Of a DNA stretch of 64,000 nucleotides, positions 20,027 through 28,340 are shown one piece after another. A program made the translations under genes and the position numbers. The notes beneath the pieces are model-generated. The model made no database searches. It saw only the letters and a program-made list of their open reading frames with translations, and had not been told where the DNA came from. This DNA is from Variovorax sp. V93 (GTDB lineage Bacteria; Pseudomonadota; Gammaproteobacteria; Burkholderiales; Burkholderiaceae_C), in the NCBI RefSeq assembly GCF_041154485.1, contig NZ_AP028669.1:3782001-3846000 (forward strand). Direction: 5' to 3'. Position 1 is the stretch's first letter, and the number at the start of each line of letters is the position of its first letter.

Positions 20027-21763
20027 ATGAGCAATTCCCCCAAGAAAAAACCCGAAGACCTGCGCAGCCAGCAATGGTTCGGCCGCCATGACCGCGATGG
20101 CTTCATCTACCGCAGCTGGGTCAAGGGCAAGGGTGTGCCGCACGACCAGTTCGACGGGCGTCCGGTCATCGGCATCTGCAACACCTTCAGCGAGCTCACG
20201 CCCTGCAACTCGCACTTCCGCACGCTCGCCGAGCAGGTGAAGATCGGCGTGTATGAAGCGGGCGGCTTCCCGCTCGAATTCCCGGTGATGTCGCTCGGCG
20301 AAACGCTGCTGCGCCCCACCGCCATGCTGTACCGCAACCTCGCGAGCATGGACGTGGAAGAAAGCATCCGCGGCAATCCGCTCGACGGGGTGGTGCTGCT
20401 CATGGGCTGCGACAAGACCACGCCCGCGCTCATGATGGGCGCGGCCAGCGTCGACCTGCCGACCATCGGCGTCTCGGGCGGCCCGATGCTTTCGGGCAAG
20501 TGGCGCGGCCAGGAGCTGGGCTCGGGCACCGGCGTGTGGCAGATGAGCGAGCAGGTGCGCGCCGGCACGCTCAAACTGCAGGACTTTTTTGAAGCCGAGA
20601 GCTGCATGCACCGCAGCCACGGCCACTGCATGACCATGGGCACTGCGAGCACCATGGCCTGCATGGTCGAGTCGCTGGGCATCGGCCTGCCCGGCAATGC
20701 CGCCTACCCTGCGGTGGATGGCCGGCGCAACGTGCTGGCGCGAATGGCCGGCCGGCGCATCGTCGACATGGTCCACGAAGACCTCCACATGTCGAAGATC
20801 CTCACGCGACAGGCGATCGAGAACGCCATCAAGGTCAATGCGGCCATCGGCGGCTCCACCAACCTCGTCATTCACCTGCTGGCCATCGCAGGGCGCATCG
20901 GCGTGGATCTCTCGCTCGACGACTTCGACCGGCTGGCCTCCGAGCTGCCCTGCCTGGTCGACCTGCAGCCCTCGGGCCGCTTCCTGATGGAAGACTTCTG
21001 CTACGCGGGCGGGCTGCCGGTGGTCATCAAGGAGATCGCGCAGTACCTGCACAAGGACGCCATCACGGCCAACGGCCAGACGCTGTGGGACAACGTGAAG
21101 GACGCCGAGAACTACAACCCGCAGGTGATCCGCCCGCTGGCCGAACCCTTCAAGGACAAGGCCGGCATCTGCGTGCTGCGCGGCAACCTCGCCCCCAACG
21201 GCGCCATCATCAAGCCCAGTGCCGCCACGCCCGAACTGCTGGTGCACAAGGGCCGGGCAGTGGTGTTCGAAAACGCCGACGACCTGCACAGGCGCATCGA
21301 CGACGAGAACCTCGACATCGACGAGCACTGCGTCATGGTGCTGAAGAACTGCGGCCCGCGCGGCTATCCGGGCATGGCCGAGTCGGGCAACATGCCGCTG
21401 CCGCCGAAGGTGCTGCGCAAGGGCATCACCGACATGGTCCGCATCAGCGATGCGCGCATGAGCGGCACGGCCTACGGCACGGTGGTGCTGCACACGGCGC
21501 CCGAGGCGGCCGCGGGCGGGCCGCTCGCGCTGGTGCAGGACGGCGACATCGTCGAGCTCGACGTGCCCAACCGCAAGCTGCATCTGCATGTGAGCGACGA
21601 AGAGCTCGCAAGGCGGCTCGAGAAGTGGATCGCGCCCAAGGCGCCGCTCGACTCGGGCTACTGGAAGCTGTACGTCGACACGGTGCTGCAGGCCGACCAG
21701 GGAGCCGACCTGGCCTTCCTGCGCGGTCGCCGCGGGGCCTTCGTGCCGCGCGACAATCACTGA
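20027..21763 (+). CDS. IlvD/Edd family sugar-acid dehydratase
   Basis: A 578-residue iron-sulfur dehydratase. The Cys residues in TFSELTPCNSH, LMGCDKTTPA and MGTASTMACM mark the cluster ligands, and MRISDARMSGTAYG matches the C-terminal catalytic segment. Length and the N-terminal RSQQWFGRHDRDGFIYRSW fit the L-arabinonate/D-galactonate/D-xylonate dehydratase branch rather than IlvD (about 560-620) or Edd. It would convert an aldonate to the 2-keto-3-deoxy acid. Followed by dgoK and dgoA, D-galactonate is the best guess. A GGAGAC ribosome site precedes the ATG. Confidence 0.92.
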   Translation: MSNSPKKKPEDLRSQQWFGRHDRDGFIYRSWVKGKGVPHDQFDGRPVIGICNTFSELTPCNSHFRTLAEQVKIGVYEAGGFPLEFPVMSLGETLLRPTAMLYRNLASMDVEESIRGNPLDGVVLLMGCDKTTPALMMGAASVDLPTIGVSGGPMLSGKWRGQELGSGTGVWQMSEQVRAGTLKLQDFFEAESCMHRSHGHCMTMGTASTMACMVESLGIGLPGNAAYPAVDGRRNVLARMAGRRIVDMVHEDLHMSKILTRQAIENAIKVNAAIGGSTNLVIHLLAIAGRIGVDLSLDDFDRLASELPCLVDLQPSGRFLMEDFCYAGGLPVVIKEIAQYLHKDAITANGQTLWDNVKDAENYNPQVIRPLAEPFKDKAGICVLRGNLAPNGAIIKPSAATPELLVHKGRAVVFENADDLHRRIDDENLDIDEHCVMVLKNCGPRGYPGMAESGNMPLPPKVLRKGITDMVRISDARMSGTAYGTVVLHTAPEAAAGGPLALVQDGDIVELDVPNRKLHLHVSDEELARRLEKWIAPKAPLDSGYWKLYVDTVLQADQGADLAFLRGRRGAFVPRDNH

Positions 21764-21764
21764 C

Positions 21765-22673
21765 ATGACAAGACTGGTCGCCATCGACTGGGGCACGAGC
21801 TCACTGCGCGGCGCACTGCTCGATGCCGGCGGCAAGGTGCTCGAAGAGCGCAGCGATGCGCGCGGCATCCTCAAGGTGCCGGAAGGCGGGTTCCCCGCGG
21901 TTTTCGAAGCGCTGTTCGGCGACTGGATGCGCCTCGAAGGTGCGCGCTGCCTGATCTCCGGCATGGCCGGCAGCAAGCAGGGCTGGGTCGAGGCACCGTA
22001 TTGCGCCTGCCCCGCGGGCCGCGTCGAGGTGGGCCGCAGCATCATCGACATCGACGTGCGGCCGGGCTCGCGCATCTCCATCGTGCCGGGCCTCAACGAC
22101 GAGCATGACGGCGTTCCCGATGTCATGCGCGGCGAGGAAGTGCAGATCTTCGGCGCCATGGCGTTGATGGACGTCGACGAGGGCGTCTTCGTGCTGCCGG
22201 GCACGCACAACAAGTGGGCCACGGTCAAGAAGGGCCGCGTCACGGGCTTTCGCACCTTCATGACCGGCGAGTTCTACGCGCTGCTGAGCCAGCATTCGAT
22301 TCTTGCGCGCACGCTCGATGCCGATGCGCCGCTCGACGAAGCCGCTTTCGTGCAGGGCGTCGCGCGTGCCGACAACGGCCAGGGCCTGCTGCACAACGCC
22401 TTCGGTGCGCGCACGCTGGCGCTGTTCGAGCGCATGCCCACGCAGGAACTCGCCAGCTACCTCTCGGGCCTCCTGATTGGCGAAGAACTGCGCACGCAGT
22501 CGCTGCATGCCTTCGGCGAGGTGGTGCTGATCGGTTCCCCCGCGCTGACGCAGCGCTACACGCTCGCGCTGAGCGCCACCGGCATCGCCACGCGCAGGCT
22601 CGGCGCCGAAGCCACCTGGGCCGGGCTGCATGCGCTGTCCGGCTTTCTCGACGCAGACAGAAATCCGCCATGA
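21765..22673 (+). CDS. dgoK: 2-dehydro-3-deoxygalactonokinase
   Basis: A 302-residue sugar-acid kinase. The N-terminal phosphate-binding segment VAIDWGTSSLRGALLD, then SGMAGSKQGWVEAPYC, VPGLNDEH, PDVMRGEEVQIFGA and LPGTHNKWATVKKGRVTGFRT are all characteristic of DgoK. It phosphorylates 2-dehydro-3-deoxy-D-galactonate at O6 with ATP. One base separates it from the dehydratase stop, and its stop overlaps the aldolase start, so the three form a tight operon. Confidence 0.95.
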   Translation: MTRLVAIDWGTSSLRGALLDAGGKVLEERSDARGILKVPEGGFPAVFEALFGDWMRLEGARCLISGMAGSKQGWVEAPYCACPAGRVEVGRSIIDIDVRPGSRISIVPGLNDEHDGVPDVMRGEEVQIFGAMALMDVDEGVFVLPGTHNKWATVKKGRVTGFRTFMTGEFYALLSQHSILARTLDADAPLDEAAFVQGVARADNGQGLLHNAFGARTLALFERMPTQELASYLSGLLIGEELRTQSLHAFGEVVLIGSPALTQRYTLALSATGIATRRLGAEATWAGLHALSGFLDADRNPP

Positions 22674-23311
22674 CCACACCGCAACAAAAATTCGAAGCCG
22701 CGATGCGCGCGCTGCCGCTGGTTGCCATCCTGCGCGGGCTTACACCTGCCGAGGCTGGCGACGTGGGCGATGCCATCGTCGAATCGGGCTTCCGGCTGCT
22801 CGAGGTGCCGCTCAATTCGCCCAAGCCCTACGCCAGCATCACGCTGATGCGCACGCGCTTTCCGCAGGCCCTGGTGGGCGCCGGCACGGTGCTCGACGTG
22901 CAGCAGGTGCGCTATGTGCATGCGGCCGGCGGCGAGCTGGTCGTTTCGCCCAACTGCAATGCGGAGGTGATCGCCGAAGCCGTGCGGCTCGGCATGGTCT
23001 GCCTGCCCGGCGTGATGACGCCGACCGAAGCCTTCGGCGCGCTGGCCGCGGGCGCGACCGGACTCAAGCTGTTCCCGGCCGAACTCGCATCGCCCGCGGT
23101 GGTGAAAGCCCTGCTCGCGGTGCTGCCCCAAGGCACGCCAGTGATGCCCGTGGGCGGTATCACGCCCACCAACATGGCCGAATGGCGTTCGGCCGGCGCG
23201 GCCGGCTTCGGCATCGGCTCCGCGCTCTACAAGCCGGGCAAGCAGGCTTCGGCCGTGCGCGCCGATGCCGAGCGGTTCGTTGCCGCCTTCACGGACGCAG
23301 CCCACGCCTGA
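22670..23311 (+). CDS. dgoA: 2-dehydro-3-deoxy-6-phosphogalactonate aldolase
   Basis: A 213-residue class I aldolase of the KDPG/KDPGal family. Glu45 (LLEVPLNSP) and the Schiff-base Lys133 (GLKLFPAEL) are present, as is the phosphate-binding MPVGGITPTN. It cleaves the phosphorylated keto-deoxy acid to pyruvate and glyceraldehyde-3-phosphate. Its position directly after dgoK fixes its role. It is distinct from the Eda-type aldolase at 38422, which belongs to the Entner-Doudoroff pair. Confidence 0.95.
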   Translation: MTTPQQKFEAAMRALPLVAILRGLTPAEAGDVGDAIVESGFRLLEVPLNSPKPYASITLMRTRFPQALVGAGTVLDVQQVRYVHAAGGELVVSPNCNAEVIAEAVRLGMVCLPGVMTPTEAFGALAAGATGLKLFPAELASPAVVKALLAVLPQGTPVMPVGGITPTNMAEWRSAGAAGFGIGSALYKPGKQASAVRADAERFVAAFTDAAHA

Positions 23312-23344
23312 AAACCTTCTTTCCACGTTCACGAGGGAGCGTCG

Positions 23345-24082
23345 ATGTCCGCCGATTCTGATTACGCCAGTCCCGCCGTGCGCAAGCTGCGCGAAGACCT
23401 TGCACTCGCGCTGCGCGCAGCCGCCCACCACGGATTGTCCGAAGGGGTCTGCAACCATTTCAGCGTGCTGTTGCCGGGCGCGCAGGACCGCTACCTGATC
23501 AATCCGCGCGGCCTGCACTGGAGCGAGATCGGCGCCGACGACATCGTGCTGATCGACGTGCACGGCGAAGTGCTCGCCGGGCGCCACAGGGTGGAGCCGA
23601 CCGCCCTGTTCATCCATGGCGCGGTGCACCGCCTCACGGGCCATGCGGTCGTGCTGCACTGCCACATGCCCTACGCCACGGCGCTCACGCTCACGGCCGA
23701 GCGCGCGCTCGATCCCACGCTGAGCCAGAACGCGATGCGCTACATGAACCGCATCGCGGTCGATGCGGTCTACAACGGCCTCGCGCTCGACGATGCCGAG
23801 GGCGAGCGCATCGCGCGCGCCATGGCGAGCAAGGACATTGCCTTTCTCGCGAACCATGGCGTGATCGTGGCGGGCGCCTGCATTGCGCATGCCTACGACG
23901 ATCTCTACTACCTCGAACGCGCGAGCCTGCACCAGGTGATTGCGCAATCGACCGGACGCCCGCTGGTTCCCGTCGAGGCCGGGCTGGCCGCGCGCGTTGC
24001 GGCGCAGATCCAGGGCGAACGCGAGCAGTCCGACCTGTTCTTCGAGGCACTCCGGCGGATGCTGCCTCCGCCACGCGGCTGA
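23345..24082 (+). CDS. Class II aldolase/adducin family protein
   Basis: A 245-residue zinc-dependent aldolase-fold protein. N-terminal HHGLSEGVCNHFSVLLP, then RYLINPRGLHWSEI, HGAVHRL and HCHMPYATALT with zinc-binding histidines, and NHGVIVAG towards the end. Family members act on fuculose- or ribulose-phosphates or decarboxylate keto acids, but several have unknown function. It follows dgoA by 33 bases with a GAGGGAG ribosome site. It is not needed for galactonate breakdown, so it may serve another sugar acid. Confidence 0.85.
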   Translation: MSADSDYASPAVRKLREDLALALRAAAHHGLSEGVCNHFSVLLPGAQDRYLINPRGLHWSEIGADDIVLIDVHGEVLAGRHRVEPTALFIHGAVHRLTGHAVVLHCHMPYATALTLTAERALDPTLSQNAMRYMNRIAVDAVYNGLALDDAEGERIARAMASKDIAFLANHGVIVAGACIAHAYDDLYYLERASLHQVIAQSTGRPLVPVEAGLAARVAAQIQGEREQSDLFFEALRRMLPPPRG

Positions 24083-24240
24083 CGTCCGTTCGGCTGGTTG
24101 CGGACCGTGGAGGGGGCGTCCAGGATGGCGGCATGGCCGCGCAGCGGCTTACAGCTCTTCATCCGATTTCGCTCCAGCCTTACACAGCGTTCACATGAAG
24201 CCTCCACGATAGGGCTTCCAACCACTCCATGGGAGTTGCC

Positions 24241-24567
24241 ATGAAAAAGCTCACTTACGCCATCGGCGCCGCGGCCCTGCTGTCGCTGGCTGCACTCACC
24301 GCCCCGGCACAGGCCCAGACCGGCGGCCGCTTCATCCAGGCCCAGGTGTATGTGGTGCCCGCACCGCCGCCTCCGCCGCGCCACCACTACTACGCGCCGC
24401 CGCCCCCGCGGCATCACTACTACGGCCCCGGCTACTACCACGGGCGCGACCGCTACGAACATCGGCATCGCCACTGGGAAGAGCGCCGCTATGGCCGCAG
24501 GGACTACGACGGCGACGGCGTGCCGAACCGCTACGACCGCCGGCCCGAGAATCCCTACCGCTACTGA
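24241..24567 (+). CDS. Small exported His/Tyr/Pro-rich protein
   Basis: A 108-residue protein with a clear signal peptide (cleavage after AQA, about residue 24). The mature part is low complexity: proline and valine, repeated PPPPRHHYY/ PRHHYYGPGYY units, then Arg/Tyr-rich sequence. Near the end DYDGDGVPNRYDRRPENP fits a single thrombospondin type 3-like calcium-binding unit. The ATG at 24241 is chosen over one 12 bases earlier because GGGAG lies between them at ribosome-site spacing. Function is unknown. Metal binding by the His-rich part is an inference. Confidence 0.78.
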   Translation: MKKLTYAIGAAALLSLAALTAPAQAQTGGRFIQAQVYVVPAPPPPPRHHYYAPPPPRHHYYGPGYYHGRDRYEHRHRHWEERRYGRRDYDGDGVPNRYDRRPENPYRY

Positions 24568-24592
24568 TCCGACGGTGCCGGCCTGAAGCGGT

Positions 24593-25999
24593 TCACGCCT
24601 GCGCCACGCGCCGCAGCAGGCCGCGGGTCGTGCGCGGCCAGCCCACGCGGCCGAACCAGGCACCGCCGGCAATCGCCGAGGCAATGACGATGCCATACAC
24701 CACCAGCGCCGCGCCCTGCGCCGCAAAAACGCCGGCCAGTCCGCCGCCCCAGCGCAGGGCCAGCCAGCCGCCCGCGCCGGCCACCGCGAGCCGCGCGATG
24801 TTGCCGAGCACCGGCCACAGCAGGCGCCCTGCCCCCTGCGAGGCGAAGTACAGCACCAGGCCGACGCCGAAGAAGCCATAGAACGGTCCCACCACGCGCA
24901 GGTAGTGCGCGCCGGTTTCGAGCATGGCGGGGTCGCTGCCGAACAGCAGCAGCCAGGGGCGCGGGAACAGCGCCGCGGCGAGGCCGATGGTTTCGGTGAG
25001 CGCAAAGGCCAGCGCCGCGCCGGCCCAGGTGGCGCGAAGCGCGCGTTCCCGCTGCCCCGCGCCCATGCAGGTGCCCACCATCGCGACCAGCGGCGCGCCA
25101 AGGCCGAACACCAGCGGCACCAGCAGGTACTCGAGCCGCGAGGCGGTGCCGTAGCCTGCCAGCGCGCCCGAACCGAAGTGCCCCGTCAAGGCCGTGGCAA
25201 TGCCGATCGAGAGGTTGGTCGCCACCGTCGACACCGCACCCACCAGCCCGATGCGCAGGATGTCGCGGAACAGGGGCCAGCGCAGCTTCAGTGCGGAGAG
25301 CGTGGGGCGCAGCAGGCTGCGCGGCGAGCGCAGGTAGACGATGAGCGCGATGGAACCCAGCAGGTAGTACAGCAGCAACGCCATCGCGCCGCCCGCGATG
25401 CCCATGCCCGGCAGCGGTCCCCAGCCGAAGATCAGGAGCGGCGACGCCGGAATGAGGAACACCACGCCCGCCACCGTCACGTTCGCCGGCACCGCCATGT
25501 TGCCGGTGCCGCGGATGATGGCCGAGAGGGAATTGAAGAGCCACACCAGCATCGCGCCAGCGAACACCCAGTTCGAGTACGTCAGGGCCGCGTCGAGCGC
25601 CGCGCCGGTGCCGCCCATGATGGCGTAGAGCCATCGCCCGCCGGCCAGCAGCACAAGCGAAAAGCACAGGCCGAAGCCGATCGCGATGACCGCCGCATGC
25701 CACACCAGCGCATCGGCGTCGCCGCGGCGGCGCGCGCCCAGCGCACGGGCGATCGACGAGGCAATGCCGCCGCCCATGGCGCCGGCCGAGGTCATCTGCA
25801 TCAGCATGACAATGGGGAACACCAGCGCCATGCCGGCCAGCGCATCGGTGCCCAGCTTGCCGACGAAGTAGGTTTCGATGAGCCCGACGGATGCCTGCGC
25901 CACCATCACGAGCACGTTGGGCGCAGCCAGGCGCAGCAGGGTCGGCACGATCGGCGCCTCGAGCAGCATGCGCGTGCGCGGATCGAGTCCTCCGCTCAT
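24593..25999 (-). CDS. MATE family efflux transporter
   Basis: A 468-residue membrane protein with twelve predicted spans in two halves. PIVPTLLRLAAPNVLVMVAQASVGLIETYFVGKLG is the typical MATE opening, and the second half repeats it (WPLFRDILRIGLVGAVSTVATNLS). Such pumps export drugs or cationic compounds using H+ or Na+. The start overlaps the MFS gene's stop by four bases, so both belong to the operon headed by the MarR gene. Natural substrate unknown. Confidence 0.93.
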   Translation of the reverse strand: MSGGLDPRTRMLLEAPIVPTLLRLAAPNVLVMVAQASVGLIETYFVGKLGTDALAGMALVFPIVMLMQMTSAGAMGGGIASSIARALGARRRGDADALVWHAAVIAIGFGLCFSLVLLAGGRWLYAIMGGTGAALDAALTYSNWVFAGAMLVWLFNSLSAIIRGTGNMAVPANVTVAGVVFLIPASPLLIFGWGPLPGMGIAGGAMALLLYYLLGSIALIVYLRSPRSLLRPTLSALKLRWPLFRDILRIGLVGAVSTVATNLSIGIATALTGHFGSGALAGYGTASRLEYLLVPLVFGLGAPLVAMVGTCMGAGQRERALRATWAGAALAFALTETIGLAAALFPRPWLLLFGSDPAMLETGAHYLRVVGPFYGFFGVGLVLYFASQGAGRLLWPVLGNIARLAVAGAGGWLALRWGGGLAGVFAAQGAALVVYGIVIASAIAGGAWFGRVGWPRTTRGLLRRVAQA

Positions 26000-27231
26000 G
26001 CCGCCACCAGCTTCGCACGCGCCAGCCGCGCTTCGCGGATCGGCAGGTGCACCAGCGCGGCGCCCGCGGCGAGCGCGATGTCGATGTACCAGACGATGTC
26101 GTAGTTGCCCGTGGCCTGGAAGACGTAGCCGCCCAGGTACGCGCCCAGGAAGCCGCCGACCTGGTGCGCCAGCATCACGATGCCGAACAGCATCGCCATG
26201 TTGGCCGGGCCGAACATCTTGGCGACCAGGCCGGCGGTCGGCGGCACGGTCGACAGGAAGGTCACGCCCATCACGGCGGCGAACACCAGCATCACCACGG
26301 TCGTCTTCGGCGCCAGCAGGAATACCAGCACGGCGATGCCGCGCGTGGCATAGACCAGCGACAGCAGCGACTTCATGCGCCAGCGCCCCACGGCCCAGCC
26401 CATGGCCAGGCTGCCGACGATGTTGAAGAGCCCGATCATCGCGAGTGCCCAGCCGCCGACCTCGGCCGGCAGCCCGCAGGCCGCGACGACGCCGGGCAGG
26501 TGCGTGGCGAGGAAGGCGACGTGGAAGCCGCAGACCAGGAAGCCCAGGCTCAGGTAGCGGTAGCTGGGCGTCGCGAGCGCCTGGCCGATGGCCTGGCGCG
26601 CACTCAGCGGCTTCGTGCCCGATGCGGCCGCCGAGGCCGCGGCCATTGCGTTCGAGTTGCCCTTGAGCACCCATGCCGCCGGCAGCGCCAGCAGCACCAG
26701 CACGCCGAGCCACTGCATGGCACCGGCCCAGCCCACGGCGGCCGTCAGGCCGACGGCGATCGGCGCCATCGCGAACTGTCCGAAGGAGCCGCCGGCGTTG
26801 ACCAAGCCGGTGGCCAGGCCGCGTTTCTCGGCCGGCACCAGGCGCGTGGTCGCGGCCATCAGCACCGAAGGGCCGGCCATGCCGGCGCCACCGGCGGCCA
26901 GCACGCCGATCGCGAAGATCAGGCCGGCGGTGCTCGTCATCAGCGGCGTGATCAGCGTGCCGATGGCGACCAGCAGCACACCGAGGAACACCACGCGCCC
27001 GGTGCCGATGCGGTCGGCCACGGCGCCCGCGAACGGCTGCGTGAGGCCCCACCAGAGCTGCCCGAATGCGAACGCCAGGCTGATGCTGCCGATGCCGAGC
27101 GCGGTCGAGGTGTTGAGCGCCGAGAGGAACAGGCCCATCGTCTGGCGCACCCCCATCGTGAGTGCGAAGGCGCCCGCGGCCGCCAGCAGCACGAGCCAGA
27201 GCGCGTGGCGCCGCAAAGGGGTTTCATTCAT
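25996..27231 (-). CDS. MFS transporter
   Basis: A 411-residue protein with twelve predicted membrane spans. The loop 2-3 motif is weak (GAVADRIGTGRVV), which places it with oxalate/formate-antiporter-like and YcaD-like members. The N-terminus GVRQTMGLFLSALNTSTALGIGSISLAFAFGQLWWGLTQP is close to many Betaproteobacterial MFS proteins annotated only by family. It lies between marR and the MATE gene and overlaps both (8 and 4 bases). It is probably an exporter under MarR control. Confidence 0.92.
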   Translation of the reverse strand: MNETPLRRHALWLVLLAAAGAFALTMGVRQTMGLFLSALNTSTALGIGSISLAFAFGQLWWGLTQPFAGAVADRIGTGRVVFLGVLLVAIGTLITPLMTSTAGLIFAIGVLAAGGAGMAGPSVLMAATTRLVPAEKRGLATGLVNAGGSFGQFAMAPIAVGLTAAVGWAGAMQWLGVLVLLALPAAWVLKGNSNAMAAASAAASGTKPLSARQAIGQALATPSYRYLSLGFLVCGFHVAFLATHLPGVVAACGLPAEVGGWALAMIGLFNIVGSLAMGWAVGRWRMKSLLSLVYATRGIAVLVFLLAPKTTVVMLVFAAVMGVTFLSTVPPTAGLVAKMFGPANMAMLFGIVMLAHQVGGFLGAYLGGYVFQATGNYDIVWYIDIALAAGAALVHLPIREARLARAKLVAA

Positions 27232-27721
27232 CGCCGGCTCCCGTTGCGTCTTCCGGTTGTCCATCGCCCAGCCCGGCGCGCTGCAGCAGCTCCAGGCTCT
27301 CGTCGAGCAGCGCATGCAGCGCCAGCACGCGCTCGGTGCCGAGGATGTCGTTGAGCGCCAGCTGCGCGCCGTGCCACAGGCGCTGTGCCTCGGCTCGCTT
27401 GTCGCGGCCTGCGTCGGTGATCGCCAGCATGCGGCTGCGGGCATCGGGCCCCTCCGTCTGCACCAGGAAGCCGGCAGCCAGCAGCGGCCTGAGATTGCGC
27501 GTGAGCGTGGAGGCGTCGACGTTCATCTCGCGCGCCAGGTCGACCGGCCGCAGCGGCCCGAGATGCAGCACGTGCGAGAGCAGCGAATACTGCGTGGTCT
27601 TGAGCCCGCTGGGCGCGACATGCGTGTCGTAGAGGCGCGAGGCCAGCCTGGAGAGCCGGCGCAGGCGGAAATTGGTACATCCTTGGGGCCTCAGCTGAGG
27701 AGGCTTCAGAGCAGCGTTCAT
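27224..27721 (-). CDS. MarR family transcriptional regulator
   Basis: A 165-residue winged-helix regulator. The recognition segment is PLRPVDLAREMNVDASTLTRNLRPLLAAGFL, and the wing is TEGPDARSRMLAITDAGRDK. Flanking helices form the dimer. An upstream in-frame ATG (27730) overlaps the operator palindrome, so the ATG at 27721 is preferred. It heads the minus-strand marR-MFS-MATE operon and faces the thioesterase gene, with two operator-like palindromes between. It probably represses both directions until an aromatic or phenolic ligand binds. Confidence 0.92.
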   Translation of the reverse strand: MNAALKPPQLRPQGCTNFRLRRLSRLASRLYDTHVAPSGLKTTQYSLLSHVLHLGPLRPVDLAREMNVDASTLTRNLRPLLAAGFLVQTEGPDARSRMLAITDAGRDKRAEAQRLWHGAQLALNDILGTERVLALHALLDESLELLQRAGLGDGQPEDATGAGDE

Positions 27722-27728
27722 GCCGTTC

Positions 27729-27756
27729 ATTGTAGCTACAATAATTGTATATGCAA
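27729..27756. promoter_or_regulatory. MarR operators between marR and the thioesterase gene
   Basis: Two adjacent palindromes: a perfect ATTGTAGCTACAAT at 27729-27742, and a near-perfect TTGTATATGCAA at 27745-27756. Both have the TTGnnnnnnCAA spacing usual for MarR dimers. They lie 8 and 19 bases from the two gene starts, so bound repressor would cover both promoters. Confidence 0.82.
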
Positions 27757-27774
27757 CTATCAAGGAGTTTTTTC

Positions 27775-28323
27775 ATGGCCGAGCCGCACGCCACCCTCAA
27801 CGCCTGGATCGCCCAGGAGGCCGAGATCGTCCAGCGCCTGGACGCGGGGCCGGGACCTGGCCTGGCACGCCCGGAGCTGGTCGCCGGCAAGACCGGGCTC
27901 GAAATGATGGAAGCGATGCTGCGCGCCGAAATCCCCTACGCCGCCATCGCCAAGACCCTCGACTTCGCCCTGCTGGAAGTCAGCCCGGGCCGGGCCGTGT
28001 TCCAGGGCACGCCGCTTGCGCAACACCTGAATCCGCTCGGCACCATCCATGGCGGCTGGATTGCGACCTTGCTCGACTCGGCGCTGGGCTGCTCGGTCCA
28101 CACCATGATGCCGGCGGGGCGCGCCTACACCACCGCCGAATTGAGCGTGAACTATGTGAAGGGCCTCACGCCCAAGGTGCAGCGGGTGCGCGCCGAGGGC
28201 AAGGTGATCCATTGCGGCCGGCAGCTCGCCACCGCCGAAGCGCGGCTCGTGGGGCCCGACGGCACGCTGTATGCGCACGCCACCACCACCTGCCTGGTGT
28301 TCGAGACCCCCTTGCCACGCTGA
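27775..28323 (+). CDS. PaaI family hotdog-fold thioesterase
   Basis: A 182-residue protein with the hotdog thioesterase signature NPLGTIHGGWIATLLDSALGCSVHTMMPAG, then YTTAELSVNYVKGL. The PaaI group hydrolyses acyl-CoA or aryl-CoA thioesters. The first 60 or so residues are an extra N-terminal segment not needed for the fold. AAGGAG at 27762-27767 is well placed for the ATG. The gene is divergent from marR, so its expression is probably under the same operators. Confidence 0.9.
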   Translation: MAEPHATLNAWIAQEAEIVQRLDAGPGPGLARPELVAGKTGLEMMEAMLRAEIPYAAIAKTLDFALLEVSPGRAVFQGTPLAQHLNPLGTIHGGWIATLLDSALGCSVHTMMPAGRAYTTAELSVNYVKGLTPKVQRVRAEGKVIHCGRQLATAEARLVGPDGTLYAHATTTCLVFETPLPR

Positions 28324-28340
28324 TCGATCGGCCGCAGTCC

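Noticed and set aside
19916..22261. Minus-strand open frame of 781 codons
   Set aside because: It is the reverse of the dehydratase and dgoK genes, whose products are well conserved. High GC at third positions keeps the opposite frame open.
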